Below, piece by piece: positions 1 to 6,901 of a stretch of DNA of 11,665 nucleotides. This DNA is from an uncultured Clostridium sp. (GTDB lineage Bacteria; Bacillota; Clostridia; Lachnospirales; Lachnospiraceae). The stretch's first letter is position 1. Each line of letters begins with the position of its first letter. Where the stretch lies: contig CALELW010000106.1 in NCBI GenBank assembly GCA_937902905.1, forward strand, positions 1-11,665. Direction: 5' to 3'. Below the pieces are notes generated by a model. It did not search any database, had not been told where the DNA came from, and worked only from the letters and a program-made list of their open reading frames with translations. The position numbers and the translations under genes were made by a program.

Positions 1-96
1 AAAAATAAGGGATTCGTTAATGTCCCATGTAAATGTATTCCAGGAATTCCATCCGAGTGGGGGCAAAAATCCCAGTGCCTTTGTATTTTCGCTCAT
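1..96 (-). CDS. GH27 alpha-galactosidase (melibiase), N-terminal fragment
   Basis: Read leftwards from the ATG at 96, the frame stays open for 32 codons to the window edge. It contains LPPLGWNSWNTF at residues 11-22, the hallmark N-terminal beta-strand 1 motif of glycoside hydrolase family 27 alpha-galactosidases, which hydrolyse terminal alpha-1,6-galactosyl residues from raffinose-type sugars and galactomannans. An AAGGAG ribosome binding site lies upstream of the ATG with suitable spacing. There is no signal peptide in the visible N-terminus, so a cytoplasmic enzyme acting on imported oligosaccharides is likely. It is transcribed divergently from the small membrane protein at 188. Only about 8% of a typical protein of around 400 residues is visible, so substrate specificity cannot be judged; GH27 isomaltodextranases or alpha-N-acetylgalactosaminidases share this motif. 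Confidence 0.85.
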   Translation of the reverse strand, partial: MSENTKALGFLPPLGWNSWNTFTWDINESLIF

Positions 97-128
97 AGAT
101 AAACGCTCCTTGATTTTTTTTTAATTCT

Positions 129-157
129 ATTATAGGATATTAGTCAGGGCAAAACAA
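129..157 (-). promoter_or_regulatory. Promoter for the GH27 gene
   Basis: On the minus strand a TTGTTT -35 (152-157) and a perfect TATAAT -10 (129-134) are separated by 17 bases. The predicted start would leave a leader of about 25 nt containing the AAGGAG site. The -10 is convincing, the -35 only half matches the consensus. Confidence 0.55.
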
Positions 158-187
158 TGGATTATTATGTAAAGGATGTGTATTATT

Positions 188-412
188 ATGAGTAAACCAC
201 GTGCGATTCGTAACCGCAAGAGTGAAATGATAAGCTGCTGGGTGTGTGCTGCATTTATTGCTATTTTGTTTATTGGAAAAAATCTGCTGATTGGCTCCGG
301 TTCCATGGGCGTATTTAACACGGCACTTATTATTTTGTTTGTTGTATGGATTTTGATTTCTTTGTTTTATACCATCCAGTATTTTAAATGGAAGAAAGCA
401 AATAATATGTAA
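188..412 (+). CDS. Small two-TM membrane protein, unknown function
   Basis: This 74-residue protein has a basic N-terminus (MSKPRAIRNRKSE), a first hydrophobic segment at about residues 14-35, a second at about 42-63, and a basic tail. I do not recognise a family. The frame is open from an ATG at 176, but that codon abuts and overlaps the AAAGGATGTG ribosome binding site; the ATG at 188 is about 8-10 bases after it and is the better start. It is divergent from the GH27 gene and 82 bases upstream of another membrane protein gene. The positive-inside pattern suggests both ends face the cytoplasm. Its function is unknown. Confidence 0.65.
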   Translation: MSKPRAIRNRKSEMISCWVCAAFIAILFIGKNLLIGSGSMGVFNTALIILFVVWILISLFYTIQYFKWKKANNM

Positions 413-494
413 AAGATTCATAGGAAGTTCACAAAATAGGTGTATCCTTTAGTATGTTCTATTTCAAATGGAACAGGTGAAAGGATGTGATGTT

Positions 495-902
495 ATGAAT
501 TGGTTTCGACGTATGATGTATGGCAGATATGGAAATGACCAGTTTGGAAATTTCTTGTTTGTTGTGTATTTAGTATTATTTGTGTTACAGCGGATTTTCA
601 TAAGAACGGTGGCGGCACCGGTATTTGCACTTGTCAGTATGCTTGTGATTGTACTTTATTTCTTCCGCTGCTTTTCGAGAAATATTGTAAACCGCCAGAG
701 AGAAAATCAGAAATTTTTGAAATTTTGGAACCCGGTAAAAAACTACTTTAAGTTTTGCAGACTTCGTATGAAAGAGCGGAGTGGAACGAAAAAGTTATAT
801 CGATGCCCGAAGTGCCACCAGACTATTCGTGTGCCAAAGGGGCGTGGAAAAATTGCGATTTCGTGTCCGAAATGCCGGTTTGAATTTATTAAGAAAACGT
901 GA
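495..902 (+). CDS. Membrane-anchored zinc-ribbon protein
   Basis: The 135-residue product has an N-terminal Gly/Tyr/Arg-rich stretch, two closely spaced hydrophobic segments (about residues 19-36 and 40-58), a basic linker and a C-terminal zinc ribbon: CPKC at 104-107 and CPKC at 124-127, a four-cysteine knuckle pair expected to hold one Zn2+. The arrangement places the ribbon in the cytoplasm. Many Clostridia encode such TM-plus-zinc-ribbon proteins of unknown role. An in-frame ATG exists at 468, but the AAAGGATGTG ribosome binding site (about 480-489) lies between it and the ATG at 495, so 495 is preferred. It is followed after 54 bases by the DUF5685 gene, probably in the same transcript. 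Confidence 0.7.
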   Translation: MNWFRRMMYGRYGNDQFGNFLFVVYLVLFVLQRIFIRTVAAPVFALVSMLVIVLYFFRCFSRNIVNRQRENQKFLKFWNPVKNYFKFCRLRMKERSGTKKLYRCPKCHQTIRVPKGRGKIAISCPKCRFEFIKKT

Positions 903-956
903 TGATTCAGAGACTTCCTATGTGTCTGAGTTGTCACTGTTTATAGGAGAAACTTG

Positions 957-1772
957 ATGTTTGGTTATGTAACGGCAAATAAACCGGAATTAAAGATAAG
1001 AGAATTTGCCAGATACAAAGGATATTACTGCGGACTGTGCCACACACTTTTGAAAAATCATGGCAGGCGCGGGCAGATGACATTGACTTATGATATGACA
1101 TTTCTTGTGATTTTATTGAGTTCTTTATATGAACCAAAAGAAGAAGAAATGAGAAAGCATTGTCTGATTCATCCGGCAAAAAAGCAGTATATGATACAGA
1201 ATGAAGTATTGGTTTATGCGTCGGACATGAACATTCTTTTGACGTATGACCACTTGAAAGATGATTGGGAAGACGAGAGAAAAATAGGTGGCTTTTTGGG
1301 CATGAAAGCATTTGCCGCTAAAAAGAAAAAGATTGAAAAGAAGTATAAAAGACAGGCTGAGGTAATTGAAAAAGCATTAAATGAACTTGCAGAATTAGAG
1401 AAAGAAAACTGTCAGGATATTGATGCGGCAGCGAGACCGTTTGGCAGTCTGATGGCAGAATTGTTTGTATGGAAAGAGGACGCTTTTCAGGATATTTTGC
1501 GTGCTTTTGGTTTTTACCTTGGCAAATTTATTTATATGATGGACGCCTTTATGGATTTGGCAGACGATGAAAAAAAAGGATGTTATAATCCGTTTATGAA
1601 CCGAATCGGAGAAGAACATTTAGAAGAGAACATAAGAGAAATGTTAGACGGGACACTTCGGATGGCAATTGTCGAGTTTGAAAAGTTACCACTGGAACAG
1701 GATTTACCGATTTTAAGAAATATTTTATACGAAGGTGTCTGGGTGACGGATGAGAAGAAACGGAGGAAATGA
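957..1772 (+). CDS. DUF5685 family protein
   Basis: The 271-residue protein begins MFGYVTANKPELKIREF and continues with YYCGLCHTL, the characteristic start of the DUF5685 family, which is found in Clostridia and has no established function that I know of. Visible features are a possible metal site (C25, C28, then C69 and H72 in HCLIH), a mostly helical all-alpha body, and two acidic motifs: YDHLKDDWEDE (about 97-107) and DAFMDLADDEKKGCYNPF (196-213, with D196, D200 and D204 spaced DxxxDxxxD). The paired Asp-rich motifs are reminiscent of class I isoprenoid synthases of the phytoene/squalene type; that is my inference. The start ATG at 957 has an AGGAGA site 6 bases upstream; a TTG at 954 is also in frame but too close. 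Its stop (TGATG) overlaps by one base the start of the J-domain gene, indicating translational coupling. Confidence 0.8.
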   Translation: MFGYVTANKPELKIREFARYKGYYCGLCHTLLKNHGRRGQMTLTYDMTFLVILLSSLYEPKEEEMRKHCLIHPAKKQYMIQNEVLVYASDMNILLTYDHLKDDWEDERKIGGFLGMKAFAAKKKKIEKKYKRQAEVIEKALNELAELEKENCQDIDAAARPFGSLMAELFVWKEDAFQDILRAFGFYLGKFIYMMDAFMDLADDEKKGCYNPFMNRIGEEHLEENIREMLDGTLRMAIVEFEKLPLEQDLPILRNILYEGVWVTDEKKRRK

Positions 1773-2434
1773 TGACAAGAGACCCATATTCAGTATTAGG
1801 AGTAACAAGAGGAGCAACGGACCGCGAGATTAAAAAGGCATACCGCACATTGAGCCGGAAATATCATCCGGATTCCTATTCGGATGAATCGCAGAAAAGC
1901 TGGGCGGAAGAAAAATTCCGTGAGGTACAGGAAGCTTATAACCAGATTGTTAATGAGCGCTCCGGTAAAACAAACCAGAGTTACGGCGGTTATGGTGATG
2001 GCGGAGAATATACCGAAGAAGACCAGCATTTGATGGCTGCGATGAATTACATCCGGGCACGTCGTTTTAATGAGGCGATTAACGTGTTAAACAGTATGGA
2101 AAACCGAAGTGCCAGATGGTATTATTTCAGTTCGTATGCAAATCTTGGCCTGGGAAATAATGTGGTTGCGATGAATTATGCCAAAAAGGCAGTTGAGTTA
2201 GACCCATCCAATCCCGAATACCAGCAGTATTATCAGCAGTTGCAGCGAGGAGGCGGTGCAAGTCCGTTTGGTGGAAGTCCATTTGGCGGTGGTTATGGCG
2301 GCTATGGCGGTTACGGTGGCTATGGAAGCTACGGTGGCGGCGATACATGCGGAACCGGCAATCTCTGCTGTGATTTGTGGATTGCGGATTCTTGTTGTGA
2401 ATGTATGGGAGGAGATTTATGCGCATGCATGTAA
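1772..2434 (+). CDS. J-domain protein with TPR-like middle and Cys-rich tail
   Basis: The 220-residue protein carries an N-terminal J domain (about residues 4-65) with the catalytic HPD tripeptide at 32-34, which stimulates Hsp70/DnaK ATPase. After a Gly/Tyr linker comes a helical, TPR-like region (about 84-156, including AMNYAKKAVELDPSNPEY). A Gly/Tyr/Phe-rich low-complexity stretch (160-190) follows. The last 28 residues hold eight cysteines (193, 199, 200, 208, 209, 211, 217, 219). It lacks the CxxCxGxG zinc fingers and C-terminal domains of true DnaJ, so it is a specialised type III co-chaperone. The second of two tandem ATGs (1772) fits GGAGG five bases upstream better than the first (1769). 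It is coupled to DUF5685 upstream and its last 16 bases overlap the downstream membrane protein gene, so the three products probably act together. The tail could bind metal or be modified; this is not known. Confidence 0.85.
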   Translation: MTRDPYSVLGVTRGATDREIKKAYRTLSRKYHPDSYSDESQKSWAEEKFREVQEAYNQIVNERSGKTNQSYGGYGDGGEYTEEDQHLMAAMNYIRARRFNEAINVLNSMENRSARWYYFSSYANLGLGNNVVAMNYAKKAVELDPSNPEYQQYYQQLQRGGGASPFGGSPFGGGYGGYGGYGGYGSYGGGDTCGTGNLCCDLWIADSCCECMGGDLCACM

Positions 2435-2952
2435 ATAAGACGAAAAAAATAGCAATATTAGGCGTATTGGCAGCACTAAGCACGGTTCTTACGGTGCTTG
2501 GTACTGTCATTTCTGTCAATACCGTGTTTTTTACGGCATTGGCGGCATATCTGTTAGGAATTATTGTAGTCCGATTTGGAATCAAAGAGGGAATCCTTTT
2601 TTACTTTGTCTGTGCAGCACTGGATTTTTTTGTGAATCCGGATAAGATGCATGTAATTTTATATCTTGCACTTGCTGCTTACATACTTTTATCAGAAGGG
2701 ACTTTTTTACTTCTGCAGAAAAAGAATCCGAAAGAATGGGTTCACTGTGTGATAAGACTTGTGATATTCCTTTTGATTTATGTTCCGATGATATTCTTTT
2801 TTCCAAAACTTTTATTTGGAGATGCGATGCAGAAAATGACAGCTTTTTACCCACTGTTAATTCCTGCCGGTGTGGTCGGATGGCTTGTTTATGATGTTGC
2901 ATACCGGGTGTTTAAACGTATTTTTTATGAGCGGTTTCATACAATAATTTAA
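2419..2952 (+). CDS. Polytopic membrane protein, ECF S-component-like
   Basis: This 177-residue protein has about five hydrophobic segments (around residues 10-33, 35-52, 55-72, 76-95 and 108-128, with another near 140-160). The opening KKIAILGVLAALSTVLTVLG resembles the first helix of small integral membrane S-components of ECF vitamin/metabolite transporters, but no substrate motif is recognisable and no energising module (EcfA/EcfT) is nearby; the family call is tentative. The ATG at 2419 follows GGGAGGAG (2408-2414) by four bases; further in-frame ATGs lie at 2401 (before the ribosome binding site) and 2425. The start lies inside the end of the J-domain gene in another frame, so translation is likely coupled. 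Confidence 0.65.
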   Translation: MRMHVNKTKKIAILGVLAALSTVLTVLGTVISVNTVFFTALAAYLLGIIVVRFGIKEGILFYFVCAALDFFVNPDKMHVILYLALAAYILLSEGTFLLLQKKNPKEWVHCVIRLVIFLLIYVPMIFFFPKLLFGDAMQKMTAFYPLLIPAGVVGWLVYDVAYRVFKRIFYERFHTII

Positions 2953-2966
2953 TGAATAAGACAAAA

Positions 2967-3026
2967 AGTAGTACGAAAAATGCCAACACGTAGTATTGAT
3001 GACTACGATTGACAAGCGGCGTAGTA
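2967..3026 (+). promoter_or_regulatory. Cluster of CGTAGT half-sites around the fabH promoter (putative operator)
   Basis: Four related half-sites lie within 60 bases. AGTAGTACG is at 2967-2975, and CGTAGT at 2989-2994 forms a perfect inverted repeat with ACTACG at 3002-3007 (7-base spacer). A further CGTAGTA at 3020-3026 sits between the -35 and -10 boxes. The placement just upstream of and inside the core promoter is what a repressor operator would look like. It does not match the FapR or FabT sites that I know. Regulator unknown. Confidence 0.4.
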
Positions 3027-3038
3027 AGGCTTTATACT
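3009..3038 (+). promoter_or_regulatory. Promoter of fabH
   Basis: A perfect TTGACA -35 (3009-3014) is followed after 18 bases by TATACT (3033-3038). The ribosome binding site AAAGGGG (3061-3067) lies about 7 bases before the fabH ATG. Confidence 0.75.
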
Positions 3039-3074
3039 ATACAATGTTTGAATTTAGGATAAAGGGGAAACGCT

Positions 3075-4049
3075 ATGTCAGTCAGAATTATAGGAACCGG
3101 CAGCTACCTTCCAAAAAAAGTAGCGGATAATAACTTTTTGTCAACCATCGTAGATACAGACGATGAGTGGATTCGTCAGCGAACCGGTATAAAAGAAAGA
3201 CATCTCTCAAATGGAAAAGAAGGAACGACTTATATGGCTGCTCATGCGGCGGAGGCTGCGCTGGAAAATGCAGGGATAGGAGCCGATGAGTTAGATATGA
3301 TAATTGTTGCTACGGTATCGGCGGATACGTACGTGCCAAGTACATCCTGTTCGGTGCAGGGAGCGATTGGTGCGATACGGGCAACCTGCTTTGATATTAA
3401 TGCTGCGTGTTCCGGATTTTTATTTGCCTTAAATACGGCGTATGCCTATATCGAAATGGGAATGGCAAAAACCGTTCTTGTGGCTGGTGCCGAGACATTA
3501 TCCCGCGAGGTCGACTGGTCAGATAGAGGTTCCTGCATTTTGTTTGGAGATGGTTCAGGTGCTGCTATTGTTCAAAAAGATGATTCTAATGTAGGAGGAC
3601 TGATTGCCAGTGTGACCGGCTCAGATGGTACGCAGGGTGATGTGCTTACGTGTAAAGGCCGTGGAATTCAAAATCCATTTCACAATTCTAAACGAAAAAA
3701 AGACTACATCCGCATGGATGGTCAGGCAGTGTTTCGGTTTGCCGTTACCATGGTGCCACGCTGTGTGAAGCAGATTTTGAAAAAAACAGAAACTGATGTA
3801 GACGATATTAAGTTTTTTGTACTGCATCAGGCAAATGTAAGAATTTTGGAACTGATTGCGAAACGACTTAAGGTGGACATTGATAAGTTTCCGATGAATC
3901 TTGACCGTTATGGAAATACATCGTCAGCGAGTATTCCGATATTATTAGATGAGTTAAACCGCAATCATTTGTTAGAGCGTGGAGATAAAATTATTTTGTC
4001 AGGCTTTGGCGGTGGATTAACTTGGGGCGCAATGCTCATTGAATGGTAA
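3075..4049 (+). CDS. fabH: 3-oxoacyl-ACP synthase III (KAS III)
   Basis: FabH condenses acetyl-CoA (or branched acyl-CoA) with malonyl-ACP to start type II fatty acid synthesis in the cytoplasm. The 324-residue length is normal for the family. The catalytic triad is visible: Cys112 in NAACSGF, His251 in HQAN and Asn281 in YGNTSSAS. The TDDEWIRQRTGIKER block (28-42) and the GFGGGLTWGAMLIEW C-terminus are typical. It is transcribed from its own TTGACA/TATACT promoter and ends at a terminator a few bases after the stop; the fabD-fabG-fabF-acc genes that often accompany fabH are not present in this window, so it is either a stand-alone or second copy, or its partners are elsewhere. Primer preference (acetyl versus branched) cannot be read from the sequence. 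Confidence 0.96.
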   Translation: MSVRIIGTGSYLPKKVADNNFLSTIVDTDDEWIRQRTGIKERHLSNGKEGTTYMAAHAAEAALENAGIGADELDMIIVATVSADTYVPSTSCSVQGAIGAIRATCFDINAACSGFLFALNTAYAYIEMGMAKTVLVAGAETLSREVDWSDRGSCILFGDGSGAAIVQKDDSNVGGLIASVTGSDGTQGDVLTCKGRGIQNPFHNSKRKKDYIRMDGQAVFRFAVTMVPRCVKQILKKTETDVDDIKFFVLHQANVRILELIAKRLKVDIDKFPMNLDRYGNTSSASIPILLDELNRNHLLERGDKIILSGFGGGLTWGAMLIEW

Positions 4050-4058
4050 TATATAGAA

Positions 4059-4101
4059 CCCTCTTTGCATAAACTATAATGCAAAGGGGGATTTTTGTTT
4101 T
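4059..4101 (+). terminator. Rho-independent terminator after fabH
   Basis: A 12-base stem (CCCTCTTTGCAT, 4059-4070, with ATGCAAAGGGGG, 4079-4090; one T-G wobble) with an 8-base loop is followed by ATTTTTGTTTT (4091-4101). Its 3' arm supplies the AAAGGGGG ribosome binding site of the next gene. Confidence 0.8.
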
Positions 4102-5881
4102 GAGAAGGACAGGCAGAGTAATTTTAGTATTTTTTCTTGTGTTTTTTTGTATGGCCGGATTGTGGCTGTTTCAGTCCTTTCGGGAGAGTCGTGTCGCAAA
4201 GACCAAAAAAGAGTATCACAATGTCTACATAACTGATGTAAAACAACAGAAAGTTGAAGGAATCTGGCGCGGACAGAAAAAAACGTGGCAGCTTCGTTCT
4301 GCCGTTTCCAAAGAAAGAATAAGCGGAGTGGCAGACCTAATTGAGGAGCAGGGAAAAGTTGTAAAAGTTCGAAAAAAACCGGATATGATTCAAGGAAAAA
4401 TTCTGCGAATTATGGACAAAAAAATACAGATTGAAAATTATGGTTTTGTTTCGCTGGATGCGGAATTTTGTGTTTACCATCTGAAAAATGACGGCACAGT
4501 GACACCGGGTGAGGCAAACGAATTATCGGTAGGTGAGTCGGGGGCAAAATACGTTGCGGCATCCGGGAAAATCTGTGCGGCGCTGCTATATGAACAGAAA
4601 GAGAAAACGGCTAATATTCGTGTGATTTTACAAAATGACAAAAATCACAGTTATGATTTTTCAAGTGTTACGCTTTCAGGAACAACCGGGTATACTGTGA
4701 TTGCTGGGAAGAAGAAGACACATTTTGATGCATCAGTAAAACAAAATCTGACGGCACAAAATGTAACGGAGCATATCGTGGTGATACCGGATACGGGTGG
4801 AAAAATCCGAGTGGAGAGTGTAAATAAGCAGTATGGACATCCGGAGTACCGGGGTATTTTTGAAATTGATTTAGTGGACAAGGCACTACATATAATCAAT
4901 GAGCTGTCGCTAGAGGAATATTTATATAGTGTTGTGCCAAGTGAAATGCCGACCGAATATCAAAAGGAAGCATTGAAAGCACAGGCGGTATGTGCCAGAA
5001 GTTATGCCATCAAGCAGATGGCAGGAAAAAGGCTGGCAGCTTTGGGTGCGCATGTAGATGACAGCGTAGCATTTCAGGTGTATAACAATCTGCGGGAGGA
5101 TGCTGCGTCCATTGCAGCGGTCAATGAAACAAAAGGGCAGGTTGTTTTTGCAGAAAACCAAGTGGCAGAAACTTATTTTTATTCTGTTTCTGCGGGTGTT
5201 TCTTCCGGGATTAAGGAGGTATGGTTTGCGAAAAAAGACAGAAGTTATCTTATGCCGTGCGTGCTGTTAGGAGATAGTAGAAAGACACTGGATTTGCAGA
5301 AAGAAGCGGATTTTTCTAAATTTTTGAAAGATGAATTAAAAAGTTATGATGCCAATTCGCCATGGTATCGATGGCGGACTACTGTGTCTGAAAAACAATT
5401 GCAGCAATTCATTTCTGAAAAAATAAAAAGCCGGTATGAAAAAAATCCAACACAAATTCAGACAAAACAAAAGGATGGAACATTTTTCAGCACCGGACAG
5501 ACCGAATTAGGAGAAATCAAAAAGGTAGAAATTTTAAAAAGAGGAAAAAGCGGTGTGGCAGTGATGGCGCAAATTACGGGGAGTAAAAACACGCTGCGGA
5601 TTTACACGGAATATAATATAAGAAATTTGTTTGGTGGCGAAAAACTTATTTATCTCAGAAAAGATAAAAAAGAGGTATCGGGACTTAGTTGTCTGCCGAG
5701 TGGCTATTTTACAATAGAAAAAAAGGGAGATTCCTATATTTTTACCGGTGGTGGCTATGGACATGGCGTTGGGATGAGCCAGAACGGTGCCAATCAAATG
5801 GCAGCTCAGGGGAAAAAATGCGAGGAAATTCTCAAATTTTACTTTTCAGGTAGTACTTTACAATATCAGAAATTCGTCTGA
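4100..5881 (+). CDS. SpoIID/LytB domain protein, membrane-anchored
   Basis: SpoIID is the lytic transglycosylase that cleaves denuded glycan strands in the engulfing septum during sporulation; LytB-type homologues act on vegetative wall. Here a basic N-terminus and single TM helix (about residues 8-26) place the rest outside the cytoplasm. A region of about 240 residues of no clear family precedes the SpoIID domain, which begins near residue 265 with LSLEEYLYSVVPSEMP (putative catalytic Glu282) and EALKAQAVCARSYA and ends with GHGVGMSQNGA near 554-564. At 593 residues it is much longer than B. subtilis SpoIID (about 340), so it may be a vegetative LytB-like or specialised paralogue. The frame has an ATG at 4079, but this lies inside the terminator hairpin with no ribosome binding site before it; a TTG at 4100, nine bases after AAAGGGGG, is preferred. 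The 3' end overlaps the convergent YihY gene by 50 bases. Confidence 0.85.
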   Translation: MRRTGRVILVFFLVFFCMAGLWLFQSFRESRVAKTKKEYHNVYITDVKQQKVEGIWRGQKKTWQLRSAVSKERISGVADLIEEQGKVVKVRKKPDMIQGKILRIMDKKIQIENYGFVSLDAEFCVYHLKNDGTVTPGEANELSVGESGAKYVAASGKICAALLYEQKEKTANIRVILQNDKNHSYDFSSVTLSGTTGYTVIAGKKKTHFDASVKQNLTAQNVTEHIVVIPDTGGKIRVESVNKQYGHPEYRGIFEIDLVDKALHIINELSLEEYLYSVVPSEMPTEYQKEALKAQAVCARSYAIKQMAGKRLAALGAHVDDSVAFQVYNNLREDAASIAAVNETKGQVVFAENQVAETYFYSVSAGVSSGIKEVWFAKKDRSYLMPCVLLGDSRKTLDLQKEADFSKFLKDELKSYDANSPWYRWRTTVSEKQLQQFISEKIKSRYEKNPTQIQTKQKDGTFFSTGQTELGEIKKVEILKRGKSGVAVMAQITGSKNTLRIYTEYNIRNLFGGEKLIYLRKDKKEVSGLSCLPSGYFTIEKKGDSYIFTGGGYGHGVGMSQNGANQMAAQGKKCEEILKFYFSGSTLQYQKFV

Positions 5882-6713
5882 GATCATTGATGGGATGAAT
5901 GCTGTGGTAGGTTTGAAGATATTTATTTAAAAGTGCACCAAGAAAAACAAAAGTGATGCAGAAATAAAGCCACAACATCAAAAAGACAATGGATGTCAAA
6001 CTGCCGTAAATCGATGAAATCGTGCCCCAGGTATCCACATAAAAAGAATACAGATACGAGAACGAAATCCAGAGAAAAGAAGACAGAATGGCACCCGGAA
6101 GTTCTTCCCGGAACAAGGCATGGCGGCCTGGTATGAAATAGTACAAAAAGGCGAAATAAACTGTAAACAGTAACAGGGAAAATGCCGAGCGCAGCAAAAA
6201 CAAAAGTAATGTCATATGCTGCATAAATGGCAGAAAGCGATTAATCAACTGGATAATCTGGTTGCCAAAAACAAGAAGAATCAAGCTGATAATAATCATA
6301 ATCGTAAATAAAACGGTATCTAAGATGGAATGAAAACGTCTTGAAAAAAAAGAACGATGTTCATCCAGCCCGTCACTGTAGATGGCCTCCAATTCATAAG
6401 CAATACTGGCAAAACCTTTGGAGCCTGCCCATAATGCGGAAATAACGGTAGCAGAAAGAATGGTTGTAGATGCCTCAAAGGATTCATTCAGCCAGGTTGA
6501 AATAAGGGAACTTAAACTGGCAGGAATGACCTTCTGTACGGAGGCAAGAAGAACCGCTTCGCTGATGGGAGTATGCTTTAACAAGGTAATAAAAAACATC
6601 AAAAAAGGAAAAAAGGATACCATGATAAAAAAAGCAACCTGCGCCGCATGAATGGAAATGCGGTTGCCTTTAATATTTTTTATGGCCCATATATAAAGGT
6701 TATTTGTTTCCAT
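5832..6713 (-). CDS. YihY/BrkB family inner membrane protein
   Basis: The 293-residue protein is a typical six-helix member of the YihY/virulence factor BrkB family (formerly misnamed ribonuclease BN). Family features seen are HAAQVAFFIMVSFFPFLMF (about 23-41), an ALWAGSKGF block near 93-101 and the C-terminal IYGSLTSIVFLMLWLY followed by FVFLGALLNKYL. The family's role is not firmly established; transport or envelope functions have been suggested. The ATG at 6713 follows AAGGAGAC and a good promoter. Its last 50 bases overlap the end of the convergent SpoIID gene, and no terminator separates the two. It is divergent from the xylanase gene. Confidence 0.92.
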   Translation of the reverse strand: METNNLYIWAIKNIKGNRISIHAAQVAFFIMVSFFPFLMFFITLLKHTPISEAVLLASVQKVIPASLSSLISTWLNESFEASTTILSATVISALWAGSKGFASIAYELEAIYSDGLDEHRSFFSRRFHSILDTVLFTIMIIISLILLVFGNQIIQLINRFLPFMQHMTLLLFLLRSAFSLLLFTVYFAFLYYFIPGRHALFREELPGAILSSFLWISFSYLYSFYVDTWGTISSIYGSLTSIVFLMLWLYFCITFVFLGALLNKYLQTYHSIHPINDLRRISDIVKYYLKSKI

Positions 6714-6743
6714 AGAATGTCTCCTTTTTTCTTTGCTGTGCTA

Positions 6744-6772
6744 AGTATATGCAATTCCCGGGGAAAAATCAA
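6744..6772 (-). promoter_or_regulatory. Promoter of the YihY gene
   Basis: On the minus strand TTGATT (6767-6772) and TATACT (6744-6749) are separated by 17 bases, about 30 bases before the start codon. Confidence 0.65.
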
Positions 6773-6847
6773 CACAAACACATGCAATTTGCACAAAAAC
6801 TAATAGGTATATAATCAAAAAACTATCACAATTTAACAAATATAGTA

Positions 6848-6876
6848 TTTACATTATAGTTAAAATGTGGTATTTT
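6848..6876 (+). promoter_or_regulatory. Candidate promoter of the xylanase gene
   Basis: TTTACA (6848-6853) is followed after 17 bases by TATTTT (6871-6876), which would give a very short leader. An alternative is TTTGCA (6788-6793) with a perfect TATAAT (6810-6815) after 16 bases. The whole 6775-6880 stretch is AT-rich. I cannot decide between the two and see no clear catabolite operator. Confidence 0.45.
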
Positions 6877-6901
6877 TATGTCAGAGAAAGGAGGTTGCCA
6901 A

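Noticed and set aside
903..940. Possible hairpin TCAGA...TCTGA between the zinc-ribbon and DUF5685 genes
   Set aside because: Only five pairs, no T tract; too weak to call a terminator.
2256..2438. Second open frame inside the Gly/Tyr-rich part of the J-domain gene
   Set aside because: Its composition is a frame-shifted reading of the repeats coding for GGYGGY, with no independent evidence.
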